DNA from: CBFGRV01 sp965651265
GTDB lineage: Bacteria > Bacteroidota > Rhodothermia > Rhodothermales > VXPQ01
NCBI GenBank assembly: GCA_965651265.1
Contig: CBFGRV010000051.1
Coordinates: 1-21,296, forward strand
Reading direction: 5' to 3'
Length of the DNA stretch: 21,296 nt
The position numbers and the translations under genes were made by a program. The notes under the pieces were generated by a model. That model saw nothing but the letters and a program-made list of their open reading frames with translations. It searched no databases and was not told the origin of the DNA. Position 1 is the stretch's first letter. Each line of letters begins with the position of its first letter. This document shows positions 7,554 through 19,897 of this stretch, piece after piece.

Positions 7554-7704
7554 TTGATTCATCTGTCGTTTGCTTCCCCGCGTCACACGGCGCGGCCGCT
7601 TGCATGCGAGATTGAAGCTTCCGCCCACACTGAGGATAGTCAACGTCGTACCATCTGACCAGCCCTCCATCCAACCGCGAACATGTAGGGGAATCCTGTA
7701 TACC

Positions 7705-7723
7705 AGCCGTCCCCGCCACGGCT
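7705..7723 (-). other. Perfect 6-bp hairpin in the thrC-HPF gap
   Basis: AGCCGT (7705-7710) and ACGGCT (7718-7723) are perfect inverted arms around a 7-nt loop. In the minus-strand transcript the loop is G-rich. No T-run follows, so it is not a classical intrinsic terminator. It lies about 164 nt upstream of the HPF/RaiA start and may be part of a leader or trailer structure. Confidence 0.4.
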
Positions 7724-7751
7724 TCGCGATCGGTGGACTCGTAACCCGATT

Positions 7752-7770
7752 GTCATCAGGGCGAGATGAC
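7752..7770 (-). terminator. Hairpin just after the thrC stop, possible transcript end
   Basis: On the minus strand GTCATC (7770-7765), a 7-nt loop and GATGAC (7757-7752) form a perfect 6-bp stem beginning two nucleotides after the thrC TAG. No U-tract follows, so it may act as a Rho-assisted end or 3'-end protection rather than an intrinsic terminator. It marks the likely end of the leu-glt-thr transcript. Confidence 0.4.
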
Positions 7771-7772
7771 GG

Positions 7773-9056
7773 CTAAACTCGTGCTGCCAGTTCGTCTGTC
7801 CTGGGACCGATGACACTAAACGACGTAGGTTCATCCCACAGCCGTGCGAGACGTGCCGGCGCCTCGGGTGTGATGCCGATCGCCTCCTCCACGGTCTCGG
7901 GGAACTTGGCGGGATGCGCCGTCGCCAGCACGACGACGGGCGCCGCCTCGCCTCGCCGCATCCGGCGAACGGCCTCGAGGCCCACTGCCGTGTGTGGATC
8001 GGCCACATAGCCCGTCTCTTCGTACACCCTGCGGATCGACGCCAGGGTCTCGGCGTCGGTGACGCTGGCGCCTCGGATCAATCGCCGCATCGACTCGCGG
8101 TCCAGAAGATGATCGAGGCGCTCGAAATTGCTGGGTGCGCCGACATCCATCGCATTCGAAAGGGTCGGGATGGTACTCTGGAAGGAGGCCTCGTCATCCC
8201 CCATGAGCAGGCGTGGAAAAAAGTCGTTGGCATTGTGCGCAGCGATGAAGTACTGCGCCACCAGGCCGGAGAGGTGCGCCAGGATGCCGGCGGTAAGATT
8301 GCCGAGGTTGCCGGATGGCACGCAAAAAACCGGACCGCGCCCGCCCAGTTGGGCCACGGCCCATGCATAGTAGAGCATCTGAGGTAGAAGCCGGCCGACA
8401 TTGATGGAGTTGGCTGATGAGAGCCCCCTTCCGGCAAGTCGGGGATCCGTGAAAGCCTCCTTCACGATGCGCTGGCAGTCATCGAAGTCGCCGTCGACGG
8501 CAAAAACGCGCACGCCCGGCCGATCGACGATGAGTTGCCTCTCCTGCATCGGGCTGACCTTTCCGCGGGGGTACAGCAGTACGACCTCGATGCGGCTCTG
8601 CCCGGCGAATCCGTCGGCAACCGCACTGCCGGTGTCGCCGGAGGTCGCCACCAGAATGGTGCGCCGTTCGCCGCGCCGCTCCAGGAAGTGACCCATCAGC
8701 CCGGCCATCGTGCGCGCTCCGAAGTCCTTGAAGGAGAGCGTCGGCCCGTGAAATAGCTCGAGGACGTGCACATCCTCCCATCCCGGACCCTCTAGCGCCA
8801 CGAGGGGCACGGGGAAATCGAGTGCGGACTCGACGATCGCCCGCAGCGTATCCTCGCCCACCTCATCACCGATCCAGAAGCGCAACGCACGAAATCCCAG
8901 CTCGGAGAAAGATTCGGCGGAAAGCACGTCCGAGAACTCGACACGGGGGATGGCCTCAGGAACGAAAAGCCCGCCGTCAGGCGCGAGCCCTGAGAGCAGC
9001 GCCTCCTCAAACGTGAACGGCCCGCTCCCTCGAGTGCTCTTGAAGTGAAGGGACAT
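7773..9056 (-). CDS. thrC: Threonine synthase
   Basis: The 427-residue PLP enzyme converts O-phosphohomoserine to threonine. The open frame runs to 9362 but the extra 102 residues are arginine-rich out-of-frame thrB sequence, so the ATG at 9054-9056 is the start: MSLHFKSTRGSGPFTFEEAL is the standard N-terminus. The PLP lysine is K110 in HGPTLSFKDFGARTM. ATSGDTGSAVADGF follows, then NSINVGRLLPQMLYYAWA and VPSGNLGNLTAGILA, the serine- and glycine-rich phosphate-binding loops. Length and motif order fit the shorter class of threonine synthase. It begins 11 bp after thrB, and the pair is clearly co-transcribed. A hairpin directly follows its stop codon. Confidence 0.97.
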   Translation of the reverse strand: MSLHFKSTRGSGPFTFEEALLSGLAPDGGLFVPEAIPRVEFSDVLSAESFSELGFRALRFWIGDEVGEDTLRAIVESALDFPVPLVALEGPGWEDVHVLELFHGPTLSFKDFGARTMAGLMGHFLERRGERRTILVATSGDTGSAVADGFAGQSRIEVVLLYPRGKVSPMQERQLIVDRPGVRVFAVDGDFDDCQRIVKEAFTDPRLAGRGLSSANSINVGRLLPQMLYYAWAVAQLGGRGPVFCVPSGNLGNLTAGILAHLSGLVAQYFIAAHNANDFFPRLLMGDDEASFQSTIPTLSNAMDVGAPSNFERLDHLLDRESMRRLIRGASVTDAETLASIRRVYEETGYVADPHTAVGLEAVRRMRRGEAAPVVVLATAHPAKFPETVEEAIGITPEAPARLARLWDEPTSFSVIGPRTDELAARV

Positions 9057-9067
9057 CCTGAAGCTGC

Positions 9068-10060
9068 CTAACCCGCCTTCCGCTCCAGGGCGGGCATTCC
9101 CGATGTGGCGCGGGCCCCTTCGTCGTCGGCCTGAGTGAGGATCCCTCGCGCGGAAATTCCCACCGACTCCGACGCGGCCACCATGGCTTCGCAGACGAGT
9201 TCGGCCGTGGCCGCCGAATCGGCGATCGCAAACATGGCCGGCCCCGATCCTGTGAGCGCGCAACCGTAGGCGCCAGCATCGATAGCCGCGGACCGAACGG
9301 CATCGTAGCACGGCACGAGCCCCGCGCGCACGGGTTCGACGAGCCGATCCTGCATCATACATCGGCCCACCGTCTCCCAGTCGCCACAGCGATAGGCATC
9401 GACGAGAAACGCCAGCTCGGACGCGTTATGGACGGCGTCGCGCAGAGGCACCGTCGCCGGCAGCATCTGCCGGGCCTGCTTCGTAAGTACCTCCACATCG
9501 GGCAGGATGATGGCGATGTGTAGCGGCGCCGGAAGCGAGATGCGCCGATAACGCGACGGCTCACTAGAAGATACGAGGATCAGCCCTCCCAGTAGTGCCG
9601 GGATGGCGTTGTCGCCGTGCCTTCCGCCTGAGGCCAGGTCCTCGGCATCGAGCACGGCCTCGATAAGGTCCTCCTTCGCCAGGGGGAACCCGAAGAGGGC
9701 ATTCACGGCCCACGCGCCGGCGACGGCGCTCGCCGCCGAGCCCCCGATGCCCGATCCGAGCGGAATGCCCTTCTTGAGCTTCAGCGTGATTCCGCGCTCC
9801 TCATCCAGCAGACGCAAAACACCCGCTGCCGCCACGCAGGCCGTATTTTGCTTCGGATCCTTGGGCAAAACCCAGGAGATCAGCCCGGGATCGTGATCGA
9901 GGTGAATGCCGGGCCGATCATCGAGACGCGCGCGCACGTAGTCGCCCACCCCCGAAATACAGAGCCCCAAAGCATCAAAGCCAGGGCCAAGATTCGAAAG
10001 GGAGGCGGGGCCGAAAACGTGTACCTCGGCCTCGTGGTGATTTGAACGGACGTCACGCAT
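9068..10060 (-). CDS. thrB: Homoserine kinase (GHMP family)
   Basis: The 330-residue product phosphorylates homoserine for ThrC. I place the start at the ATG at 10058-10060; the longer frame to 10219 overlaps gltD and has no family similarity. VHVFGPASLSNLGPGFDALG (13-32) is the GHMP N-terminal substrate region, GIPLGSGIGGSAAS (98-111) the ATP-binding phosphate loop, and GAYGCALTGSGPAMFAI near 260-276 the third GHMP motif. No Shine-Dalgarno is evident, but the gene starts only 16 bp after the gltD stop. No aspartate kinase or homoserine dehydrogenase is in the window, so the upstream threonine steps are encoded elsewhere. Confidence 0.96.
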   Translation of the reverse strand: MRDVRSNHHEAEVHVFGPASLSNLGPGFDALGLCISGVGDYVRARLDDRPGIHLDHDPGLISWVLPKDPKQNTACVAAAGVLRLLDEERGITLKLKKGIPLGSGIGGSAASAVAGAWAVNALFGFPLAKEDLIEAVLDAEDLASGGRHGDNAIPALLGGLILVSSSEPSRYRRISLPAPLHIAIILPDVEVLTKQARQMLPATVPLRDAVHNASELAFLVDAYRCGDWETVGRCMMQDRLVEPVRAGLVPCYDAVRSAAIDAGAYGCALTGSGPAMFAIADSAATAELVCEAMVAASESVGISARGILTQADDEGARATSGMPALERKAG

Positions 10061-10076
10061 CGGGCTGACGCGTACG

Positions 10077-11546
10077 TTACCGTACTCGGGGAAGATCCCC
10101 CTCGCCCTTCGTCGGCAGTACGGGCTCGGAGCGGCGCAGGTAGGCGTCCACACCGCGCGCCGTTTCGCGGCCCTCGGAGATGGCCCATACCACGAGCGAC
10201 TGTCCGCGGTGCATGTCACCGGCAGCGAAGTAGCCCGGACGGCTCGTCATCCCGTTCTCGTCCGTCTTGACGTTGCCCCGTGCATCGAGCTCGATGCCTA
10301 GCTTCTCGATGAGGCCTTCGCGTTCTGGCCCCAGATATCCGATCGCGAGCAGCACGAGGTCGGCGGGCCACTCGTGCTCCGAACCTCGCTGCTCCTCGAA
10401 GCGAACCCGACCATTCTCATCCGTAACGGGCCGAACCCGCACGGTATGCAGGCTTTGGACCCGTCCATCGCTCCCGCGGAACTCCTTTGTCATGATGCTC
10501 CACTTTCGCTCGGCCCCCTCTTCGTGCGATGTGGATGTCGAGAGGACCAGCGGCATGAACGGCCACGGCTGATCCTCGGGGCGGGTCTTCGGCGGGGTCG
10601 GCATCACCTCGAATTGCGTGATCGACGCGGCGCCCTGGCGATTGGCCGTTCCGATGCAATCGCTGCCCGTGTCTCCCCCACCAATCACGACGACGTGCTT
10701 GCCGGCTGCATGTATCGGGGGGATGTCATCGAGCGAATCTCCGGCATTCCGCTTGTTCTGCTGCCAGAGGTAATCCCAGGCGAAATGGATGCCATCGAGA
10801 TCGCGGCCCGGTATCGGCAGATCGCGCGGCTTCGTGGCGCCGCCGCAGAGCACGACGGCATCGAACGCATCGAGCTCCTCGATGGGATAGTTTCTCCCGA
10901 CCTCCGCATTCGTGATGAACCGCACACCCTCCTCTTCCATGAGAGCGACACGTCGCTCGACGACGTGCTTCTCCAGCTTGAAATCCGGGATGCCGTAGCG
11001 GAGCAACCCGCCGATGCGGTCGTGCCGCTCGAAGACGGTGACCGTGTGCCCTACGCGGTTCAGCTGATCGGCAGCGGCCAGTCCCGCCGGCCCCGAGCCG
11101 ATGACGGCCACGCGACGTCCGGTGCGGACTGCCGGAGGATTCGGCACCATCCAGCCCTCATCCCACGCCCGTTCGCTGATCTCCTTTTCGATCTGCTCGA
11201 TGGTCACAGGCCGCTCGTTGATGCCGAGCACGCACGCGGACTCGCAGGGCGCCGGGCAGATCCGCCCCGTGAACTCCGGGAAATTGTTGGTCGCGCGCAA
11301 ACGCTGAAAAGCCTCGTGCCATTGACCGCGGTAGACGAGATCGTTCCAGTCCGGGATGATGTTGCCGAGCGGGCAGCCGGACTGGCAGAACGGGACGCCA
11401 CAGTCCATACATCGCGCGGCCTGCTCGGTCACCTGATGGACGGGCAGGCGCAGGTAGACGTCTCTGTAGTCCTGCTTCCGTTCGTGGACGGGCCGGCGCG
11501 GCGGAGCCACGCGGGGAAATTCTATGAAGCCGGTAGGCTTTCCCAT
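10077..11546 (-). CDS. gltD: Glutamate synthase, small (beta) subunit
   Basis: The 489-residue FAD/NAD(P)H oxidoreductase passes electrons from NAD(P)H to GltB. The N-terminal iron-sulfur region has C46, C49, C54 and C58 (CMDCGVPFCQSGC) and C97, C101 and C105 (RICPAPCESAC). The FAD site VAVIGSGPAGLAAAD lies at 146-160 and the NAD(P)H site VVVIGGGDTGSDC near 290. A conserved FAD-contact segment GYFAAGDMHRGQSLVVWAI lies near the C-terminus. Length matches standalone GltD. It follows gltB, but across a 189-bp gap almost entirely filled with a heptameric repeat, which is unusual for two subunits of one enzyme. No Shine-Dalgarno is visible at the ATG; the 32 nt before it are AT-richer. Confidence 0.97.
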   Translation of the reverse strand: MGKPTGFIEFPRVAPPRRPVHERKQDYRDVYLRLPVHQVTEQAARCMDCGVPFCQSGCPLGNIIPDWNDLVYRGQWHEAFQRLRATNNFPEFTGRICPAPCESACVLGINERPVTIEQIEKEISERAWDEGWMVPNPPAVRTGRRVAVIGSGPAGLAAADQLNRVGHTVTVFERHDRIGGLLRYGIPDFKLEKHVVERRVALMEEEGVRFITNAEVGRNYPIEELDAFDAVVLCGGATKPRDLPIPGRDLDGIHFAWDYLWQQNKRNAGDSLDDIPPIHAAGKHVVVIGGGDTGSDCIGTANRQGAASITQFEVMPTPPKTRPEDQPWPFMPLVLSTSTSHEEGAERKWSIMTKEFRGSDGRVQSLHTVRVRPVTDENGRVRFEEQRGSEHEWPADLVLLAIGYLGPEREGLIEKLGIELDARGNVKTDENGMTSRPGYFAAGDMHRGQSLVVWAISEGRETARGVDAYLRRSEPVLPTKGEGDLPRVR

Positions 11547-11578
11547 GCTGGTCGTTCGTTTGGATCGATCTAAAAAAG

Positions 11579-11688
11579 AGATCAGAGGTCAGAGGTCAGA
11601 GGTCAGAGGTCAGAAGTCAGAGGTCAGGGTCAGGGTCAGAGGTCAGAAGTCAGAGGTCAGAGGTCAGGGGTCCGGGGTCAGAAGTCAG
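11579..11688 (-). repeat. Tandem 7-bp repeat array in the gltB-gltD gap
   Basis: Sixteen consecutive units occupy the stretch. The plus-strand consensus is AGGTCAG, with variants AAGTCAG, GGGTCAG and AGATCAG; two units (11628-11633 and 11634-11639) have lost one base. A 7-bp period is not a multiple of three and the two 6-bp units break frame, so this is not coding. In the minus-strand mRNA it is a CTGACCT-type array just before gltD. Short heptamer arrays of this kind resemble the STRR repeats described in cyanobacteria. Confidence 0.9.
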
Positions 11689-11698
11689 CTGTATACGC

Positions 11699-11733
11699 TC
11701 CGACATCCGACATCCGACCTCTGACCTCCGCCA
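11699..11733 (-). repeat. Inverted copies of the heptamer next to the gltB stop
   Basis: Five 7-bp units in the opposite orientation: TCCGACA, TCCGACA, TCCGACC, TCTGACC, TCCGCCA. They follow a 10-nt spacer after the direct array and begin two nucleotides from the gltB stop. The segment CCTCTGACCTC is complementary to AGAGGTCAG units of the array, so the transcript could fold into a long hairpin with several alternative registers. Confidence 0.75.
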
Positions 11734-11735
11734 GT

Positions 11736-16268
<4,533 letters not shown>

Positions 16269-16281
16269 CGGCTCGTTCGGT

Positions 16282-17928
16282 TCAGAGGTGAGAGAGTGCC
16301 TGCCGCGCTTCCTTGCGCGGCGTCCGGCTCGCGCCCGAGCGCATCAGCTCGTAGCGCAAGCCGTCTGCGATGGCCTGCCAGCTGGCCTCGAGGATGTTGG
16401 TGCTGACGCCGACGGTATTCCAGGTCGTTTTGCCGTCGGTGTGCTCGACGAGCACGCGCACGTAGGCGGCCGTTCCGTCCTCGGGACTGACCACGCGCAC
16501 CTTGTAGTCCGACAGGCGGACGGCATCCAGATCCGGATAGAAGGCCACGAGCACTTTCCGGAGTGCATTGGAAAGCGCATCTACGGGGCCGACTCCTTCG
16601 GCCGCCATGAGCTCGCGCCGGCCGTCGACGCACAGTGCGATGGTGGCCTCCGTACAGTCGACGCCTTTTGCATTCAGCTCACTTCGAACGCCGAGGCGCT
16701 CGAGCGTAAAGAACTCGGCCTCATGGCCCTGAATCTTGTGGAGGAGGAGCTCGAAAGAAGCCTCGGCACCCTCGAACTCATAGCCCAGGTGCTCCAGCTC
16801 CTTGATGCGCTGCACGGCGCGCGCCGCCTCGTCTCCCTCACCCAGTTCGAAACCCAGCTCGGCGGCCTTGTATTTGACGTTGCTGCGCCCGGACAGGTCG
16901 GAAACCAGGACGCGCCGCTTATTCCCGACCGTCTCGGGTTCGAGATGCTCGTAGGCGCGCGGGTCCTTCATCACGGCCGATACGTGCACCCCACCCTTGT
17001 GAGCAAAGGCGCTGCGGCCCACGTACGCGGCACGGTCGATCGGGTCCAGGTTCGCCACGTCGTTGACGTAGTGCGAGAGATCGGTGAGCGCGCGCATCGC
17101 CTCGTCGGATACACACGAGTAGCCGAGCTTGAGCTGCAGGCCCGGTACGATGGCCGTCAGATCCGCATTGCCGCAGCGTTCCCCGATGCCGTTGATGGTG
17201 CCCTGCACATGGCGCGCGCCGGCCTCGACGGCCGTCAGCGTATTGGCGACGGCACAGCCCCCGTCATTGTGCGCGTGGATGCCCAGCGTGGCCTCGATCC
17301 GGGCCGCGACCTCGCCCACGGTCTGTCGAATCTGGGAGGGCAATGTTCCGCCGTTCGTGTCGCAGAGTACGAGCACGTCCGCGCCCGCCTCGTATGCGGC
17401 CCGCAGTGTCTCGAGTGCGTACTCTGCATCCTCCCGATAGCCGTCGAAAAAGTGCTCGGCATCGTAGATGACGCGACGACCGTGCGCACACAGGTAGGCG
17501 ACCGAAGAGTGAATGAGCTCCAGATTCTCGTCACGGGTGACGCCCAGAGCGACATCCACGTGAAGCGTCCAGCTCTTCCCGAAGATGGAGACGACCGGCG
17601 TGGAGGCTTTCAGGATGGCCTGCAGATTCGGGTCGTCCTCAGGCGTGTACTGGACGCGTCGCGTCGAACCGAAAGCGCAGATTTTGGCGTGCCGCCATTC
17701 GACATCCCGGGCCAGCTCGAAGAACTCCTGGTCTTTCGGGTTCGACCCTGGCCAGCCGCCCTCGATAATGTCGATCCCAAACCGATCCAATCGCCGCGCA
17801 ATCTGGAGCTTGTCCGTAGCGGTGAGGGTGACGTACTCACCCTGCGTGCCGTCTCGCAGAGTGGTATCGAACAGCTCCACCTTTGGAGCCTTTGGGTTGA
17901 CGAGGTCGTGCGGGAGAGCGTCGGCCAT
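16282..17928 (-). CDS. cimA: (R)-citramalate synthase
   Basis: The 548-residue product belongs to the DRE-TIM metallolyase family and by its motifs is the citramalate-synthase type, condensing pyruvate with acetyl-CoA to start the threonine-independent route to 2-oxobutyrate and isoleucine. VELFDTTLRDGTQGEYVTLT (17-36) holds the metal-binding Asp and catalytic Arg. GIDIIEGGWPGSNPKD, which differs from the usual leuA segment, typifies this branch. IHAHNDGGCAVANT (near 218-231) and INGIGERCGNADL complete the site. SAFAHKGGVHVSAVMKDPRAYEH is another citramalate-type segment. The C-terminal allosteric domain (about 405-530) is present. It lies between leuD and gltB, so its product can be isomerised by LeuCD. 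A 2-isopropylmalate or homocitrate activity is less likely. Confidence 0.93.
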   Translation of the reverse strand: MADALPHDLVNPKAPKVELFDTTLRDGTQGEYVTLTATDKLQIARRLDRFGIDIIEGGWPGSNPKDQEFFELARDVEWRHAKICAFGSTRRVQYTPEDDPNLQAILKASTPVVSIFGKSWTLHVDVALGVTRDENLELIHSSVAYLCAHGRRVIYDAEHFFDGYREDAEYALETLRAAYEAGADVLVLCDTNGGTLPSQIRQTVGEVAARIEATLGIHAHNDGGCAVANTLTAVEAGARHVQGTINGIGERCGNADLTAIVPGLQLKLGYSCVSDEAMRALTDLSHYVNDVANLDPIDRAAYVGRSAFAHKGGVHVSAVMKDPRAYEHLEPETVGNKRRVLVSDLSGRSNVKYKAAELGFELGEGDEAARAVQRIKELEHLGYEFEGAEASFELLLHKIQGHEAEFFTLERLGVRSELNAKGVDCTEATIALCVDGRRELMAAEGVGPVDALSNALRKVLVAFYPDLDAVRLSDYKVRVVSPEDGTAAYVRVLVEHTDGKTTWNTVGVSTNILEASWQAIADGLRYELMRSGASRTPRKEARQALSHL

Positions 17929-17939
17929 GTCTGGAGGAC

Positions 17940-17951
17940 TTAAACGTTTAA
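17940..17951. promoter_or_regulatory. 12-bp perfect palindrome upstream of cimA
   Basis: TTAAACGTTTAA is identical on both strands and sits 11 nt before the cimA ATG, in an AT-rich patch of the 58-bp leuD-cimA gap. It could be an operator or a part of the ribosome-binding region. No regulator is identified. Confidence 0.35.
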
Positions 17952-17986
17952 CAGGATCGACTCTGATTTATGTACGTCATTTCATC

Positions 17987-18550
17987 TCATGCCGTCATGA
18001 GGCCCGCTTGCCGGGCATACTCGAACACGTTGCCGGCCTTGAGAATGTCCGCCACGTCGCCCAGCGGCTTCAGGAGGTATTCCTCGCCGGTGGTAAGATT
18101 CGTCAGCTTCCCGAGCGACGCGTCGATCTCGAGCTCGTCGCCCGTTCGAACGCGCTCGACCAGGCGTTCGATGGATTCGAAGGGCACGATGAAGCCGCCA
18201 TCGACGGCATTCCGGTAGAAAATCCGGGCATAGCTTTCGGCCACGACGGCCTCGCAGCCTGCCTCCTGCAGGGCGAAGGGCGCGTGCTCGCGCGACGAGC
18301 CGCAGCCGAAGTTCGAGCCGGCCACGATGATGCGGTATTCGCTCGAGAACGCATCGGGCGCCGTGAACGGCCTCTCGCCGAAGGGAAGCCCCTGCGCCGA
18401 TGACGGCACGCCGCTCAGCGCATAACGGCCGTAGAATCTCTTCTCCTCCGGATCGGAAAGACTGTAGACCAGGTGCTCCGCGGGGATGATCTGATCCGTG
18501 TCAATCGCATCCCCGAGCACGTACGCCTTCCCTCTAATCACCCTATTCAT
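17987..18550 (-). CDS. leuD: 3-isopropylmalate dehydratase small subunit
   Basis: The 187-residue product is the swivel subunit that pairs with LeuC for isomerising 2-isopropylmalate to 3-isopropylmalate, and probably citramalate too. I start at the ATG at 18548-18550 (MNRVIRGKAYVLGDAIDTDQ); the longer frame to 18595 only adds translated repeat sequence. DAIDTDQIIPAEHL (14-27), then the catalytic loop GSNFGCGSSREHAPFAL and YARIFYRNAVDGGFIVP are the family signatures of the archaeal/HacB-like branch. It carries an extra stretch of about 30 residues (SDPEEKRFYGRYALSG onward) between the two motifs. No Shine-Dalgarno is visible. The gap to leuC is 54 bp and is filled by a heptad repeat. Confidence 0.95.
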   Translation of the reverse strand: MNRVIRGKAYVLGDAIDTDQIIPAEHLVYSLSDPEEKRFYGRYALSGVPSSAQGLPFGERPFTAPDAFSSEYRIIVAGSNFGCGSSREHAPFALQEAGCEAVVAESYARIFYRNAVDGGFIVPFESIERLVERVRTGDELEIDASLGKLTNLTTGEEYLLKPLGDVADILKAGNVFEYARQAGLMTA

Positions 18551-18560
18551 GGACTCGATA

Positions 18561-18602
18561 TTTCTAATTTCCAACCAGCAATCAGTAACCAGCAACCAGC
18601 AG
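18561..18602 (-). repeat. Second 7-bp tandem repeat, in the leuC-leuD gap
   Basis: Six 7-bp units on the plus strand: TTTCTAA, TTTCCAA, CCAGCAA, TCAGTAA, CCAGCAA, CCAGCAG. The array fills nearly all of the 54-bp gap. The minus-strand transcript reads as GCTGGTT-type units. The heptamer differs from the gltB-gltD one, but the period and placement are the same. No inverted copies are seen. Confidence 0.75.
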
Positions 18603-18604
18603 CC

Positions 18605-19897
18605 TCACACCAGCACCTCCCTCGGATCCGTAATCACACCCGTCACCGCCGAAGCAGCGACCGTATACGGCGAAGCCAGATACACCGAGGCATCCTTACT
18701 GCCCATCCGGCCCGGGAAGTTGCGGTTCGTCGTCGAGATGACCACCTCGCTGCCCTGCATCCGGCCGAAAGTATCCGGCGGACCGCCCAGGCACGCCGCG
18801 CACGAGGCCTGACCGAGCTTGCATCCAGCCCGCTCGAAGATCTCGTACAGCGACTGCCCATCGATCATCGTCGCGTGCAGCTGCCGTCCGATGTGCGTGG
18901 TCGCGGGGACGATGTACGTGTCGACGACCACCTCCTGCCCCTTGATGATCTGCGCTGCCGCCACGAAGTCCTCGAGCTTCCCGCCCGTGCAACTTCCGAC
19001 GTAAGCGCGATTGAGCTTCGTGCCGGCGACCTCGGTGACGGTGGCCCGGTTGTCGGGGCTGTGGGGCTTGGCGACGACCGGCTCCATCTCCTCCACATTG
19101 TACACCTTGAAGGTGTGGTAGCGTGCGTCGTCGTCCCCGTAGACGGGCTCGAACGGCCGGTTCGTGCGCTCGCGCACGTATTCGAACGTCTTCTCGTCCG
19201 GTGCGATGATGCCGTTCTTGCCGCCCGCCTCGATGGCCATGTTCGTGAGCGTCATCCGCTCGTGAACGGGCAGGTCGTAGACGGCCTCTCCATCGAATTC
19301 GAGGGCCCGGTACGTTCCGCCATCGGTGCCGATGTCACCGATCACCTGCAGGATGAGGTCCTTGGCCATCAGGTATGGCGGCAGCGTGCCCTCGAAGACG
19401 AACTTCATCGTCTCGGGCACTTTCAGCCAGATCTTGCCCGTGCCCATGATGAGCGCGGCATCCGTGTTGCCCACACCCGTCGAGAACATCCCGAACGCGC
19501 CCGATGTGCAGGTGTGGCTATCCGTGCCGATCAGTAGCGTGCCCGGCCGGTTGAAGCCCTCCTCGGCCAGCGCCATGTGGCAGACACCTTTGTAGCGCGG
19601 CGTGCCGACGTCGTAGTAGTGAGGCAGGTCCTGCTCGGCGGCGAACTCACGAAGGATCTCCACATTGCGGTTGGCATGATGATTCTTCGTGAAGATGTAG
19701 TGGTCCGGGATGATCACGACCTTGTCGCGATCCCAGACGTGCGCGTCCTCGCCGAATTCCCGCTTGAAGATGGCGATGGTGGGTGGCCCGCACACGTCGT
19801 GCGTCATGAGGGTGTCGACATCCACCCAGATGTTGTCGCCGGGGGCCACGCGGTCCCGCCCGGCATGTCGAGCGAGAATCTTCTCCGTGATCGTCAC
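18605..19897 (-). CDS. leuC: 3-isopropylmalate dehydratase large subunit
   Basis: The 430-residue product is the iron-sulfur subunit of isopropylmalate isomerase. All three cluster ligands are present: C303 in GSCTGG and C366 and C369 in SCAACLGGP. IIPDHYIF and GTDSHTCTSGAFGMFSTGVG (124-143) are also visible, and NFPGRMGSKDASVYLASP lies near the C-terminus. A length of 430, rather than the roughly 465 of the E. coli type, puts it with the shorter archaeal-like isomerase subunits, consistent with its LeuD. The start is GTG; GTGA overlaps the leuA stop, and GGAGGT lies five nucleotides upstream. Translational coupling to leuA is therefore likely. Confidence 0.97.
   Translation of the reverse strand: MTITEKILARHAGRDRVAPGDNIWVDVDTLMTHDVCGPPTIAIFKREFGEDAHVWDRDKVVIIPDHYIFTKNHHANRNVEILREFAAEQDLPHYYDVGTPRYKGVCHMALAEEGFNRPGTLLIGTDSHTCTSGAFGMFSTGVGNTDAALIMGTGKIWLKVPETMKFVFEGTLPPYLMAKDLILQVIGDIGTDGGTYRALEFDGEAVYDLPVHERMTLTNMAIEAGGKNGIIAPDEKTFEYVRERTNRPFEPVYGDDDARYHTFKVYNVEEMEPVVAKPHSPDNRATVTEVAGTKLNRAYVGSCTGGKLEDFVAAAQIIKGQEVVVDTYIVPATTHIGRQLHATMIDGQSLYEIFERAGCKLGQASCAACLGGPPDTFGRMQGSEVVISTTNRNFPGRMGSKDASVYLASPYTVAASAVTGVITDPREVLV

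Noticed and set aside
7542..7670. 43-residue N-terminal extension of the HPF/RaiA protein
   Set aside because: A strong Shine-Dalgarno lies just before the internal ATG at 7541, and the extension does not look like any HPF sequence.
9057..9362. N-terminal 102-residue extension of threonine synthase
   Set aside because: It is arginine-rich out-of-frame translation of thrB. The conserved N-terminus begins at the ATG at 9056.
10374..11573. 399-codon plus-strand open frame over gltD
   Set aside because: Antisense shadow. gltD is intact in the minus frame with all its cysteine and nucleotide-binding motifs.
11524..11724. Plus-strand 66-residue frame rich in RGQKSEV repeats
   Set aside because: It is only the heptamer array read as codons. 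Such frames appear wherever 7-bp repeats lack stops, and no start signal or second feature supports a gene.
11579..11733. CRISPR array
   Set aside because: The units are 7 bp with no unique spacers, and no cas genes are nearby.
16288..17943. 551-codon plus-strand open frame covering all of cimA
   Set aside because: It is the antisense shadow of a GC-rich gene. cimA on the minus strand has clear motifs while this frame has none that I recognise.
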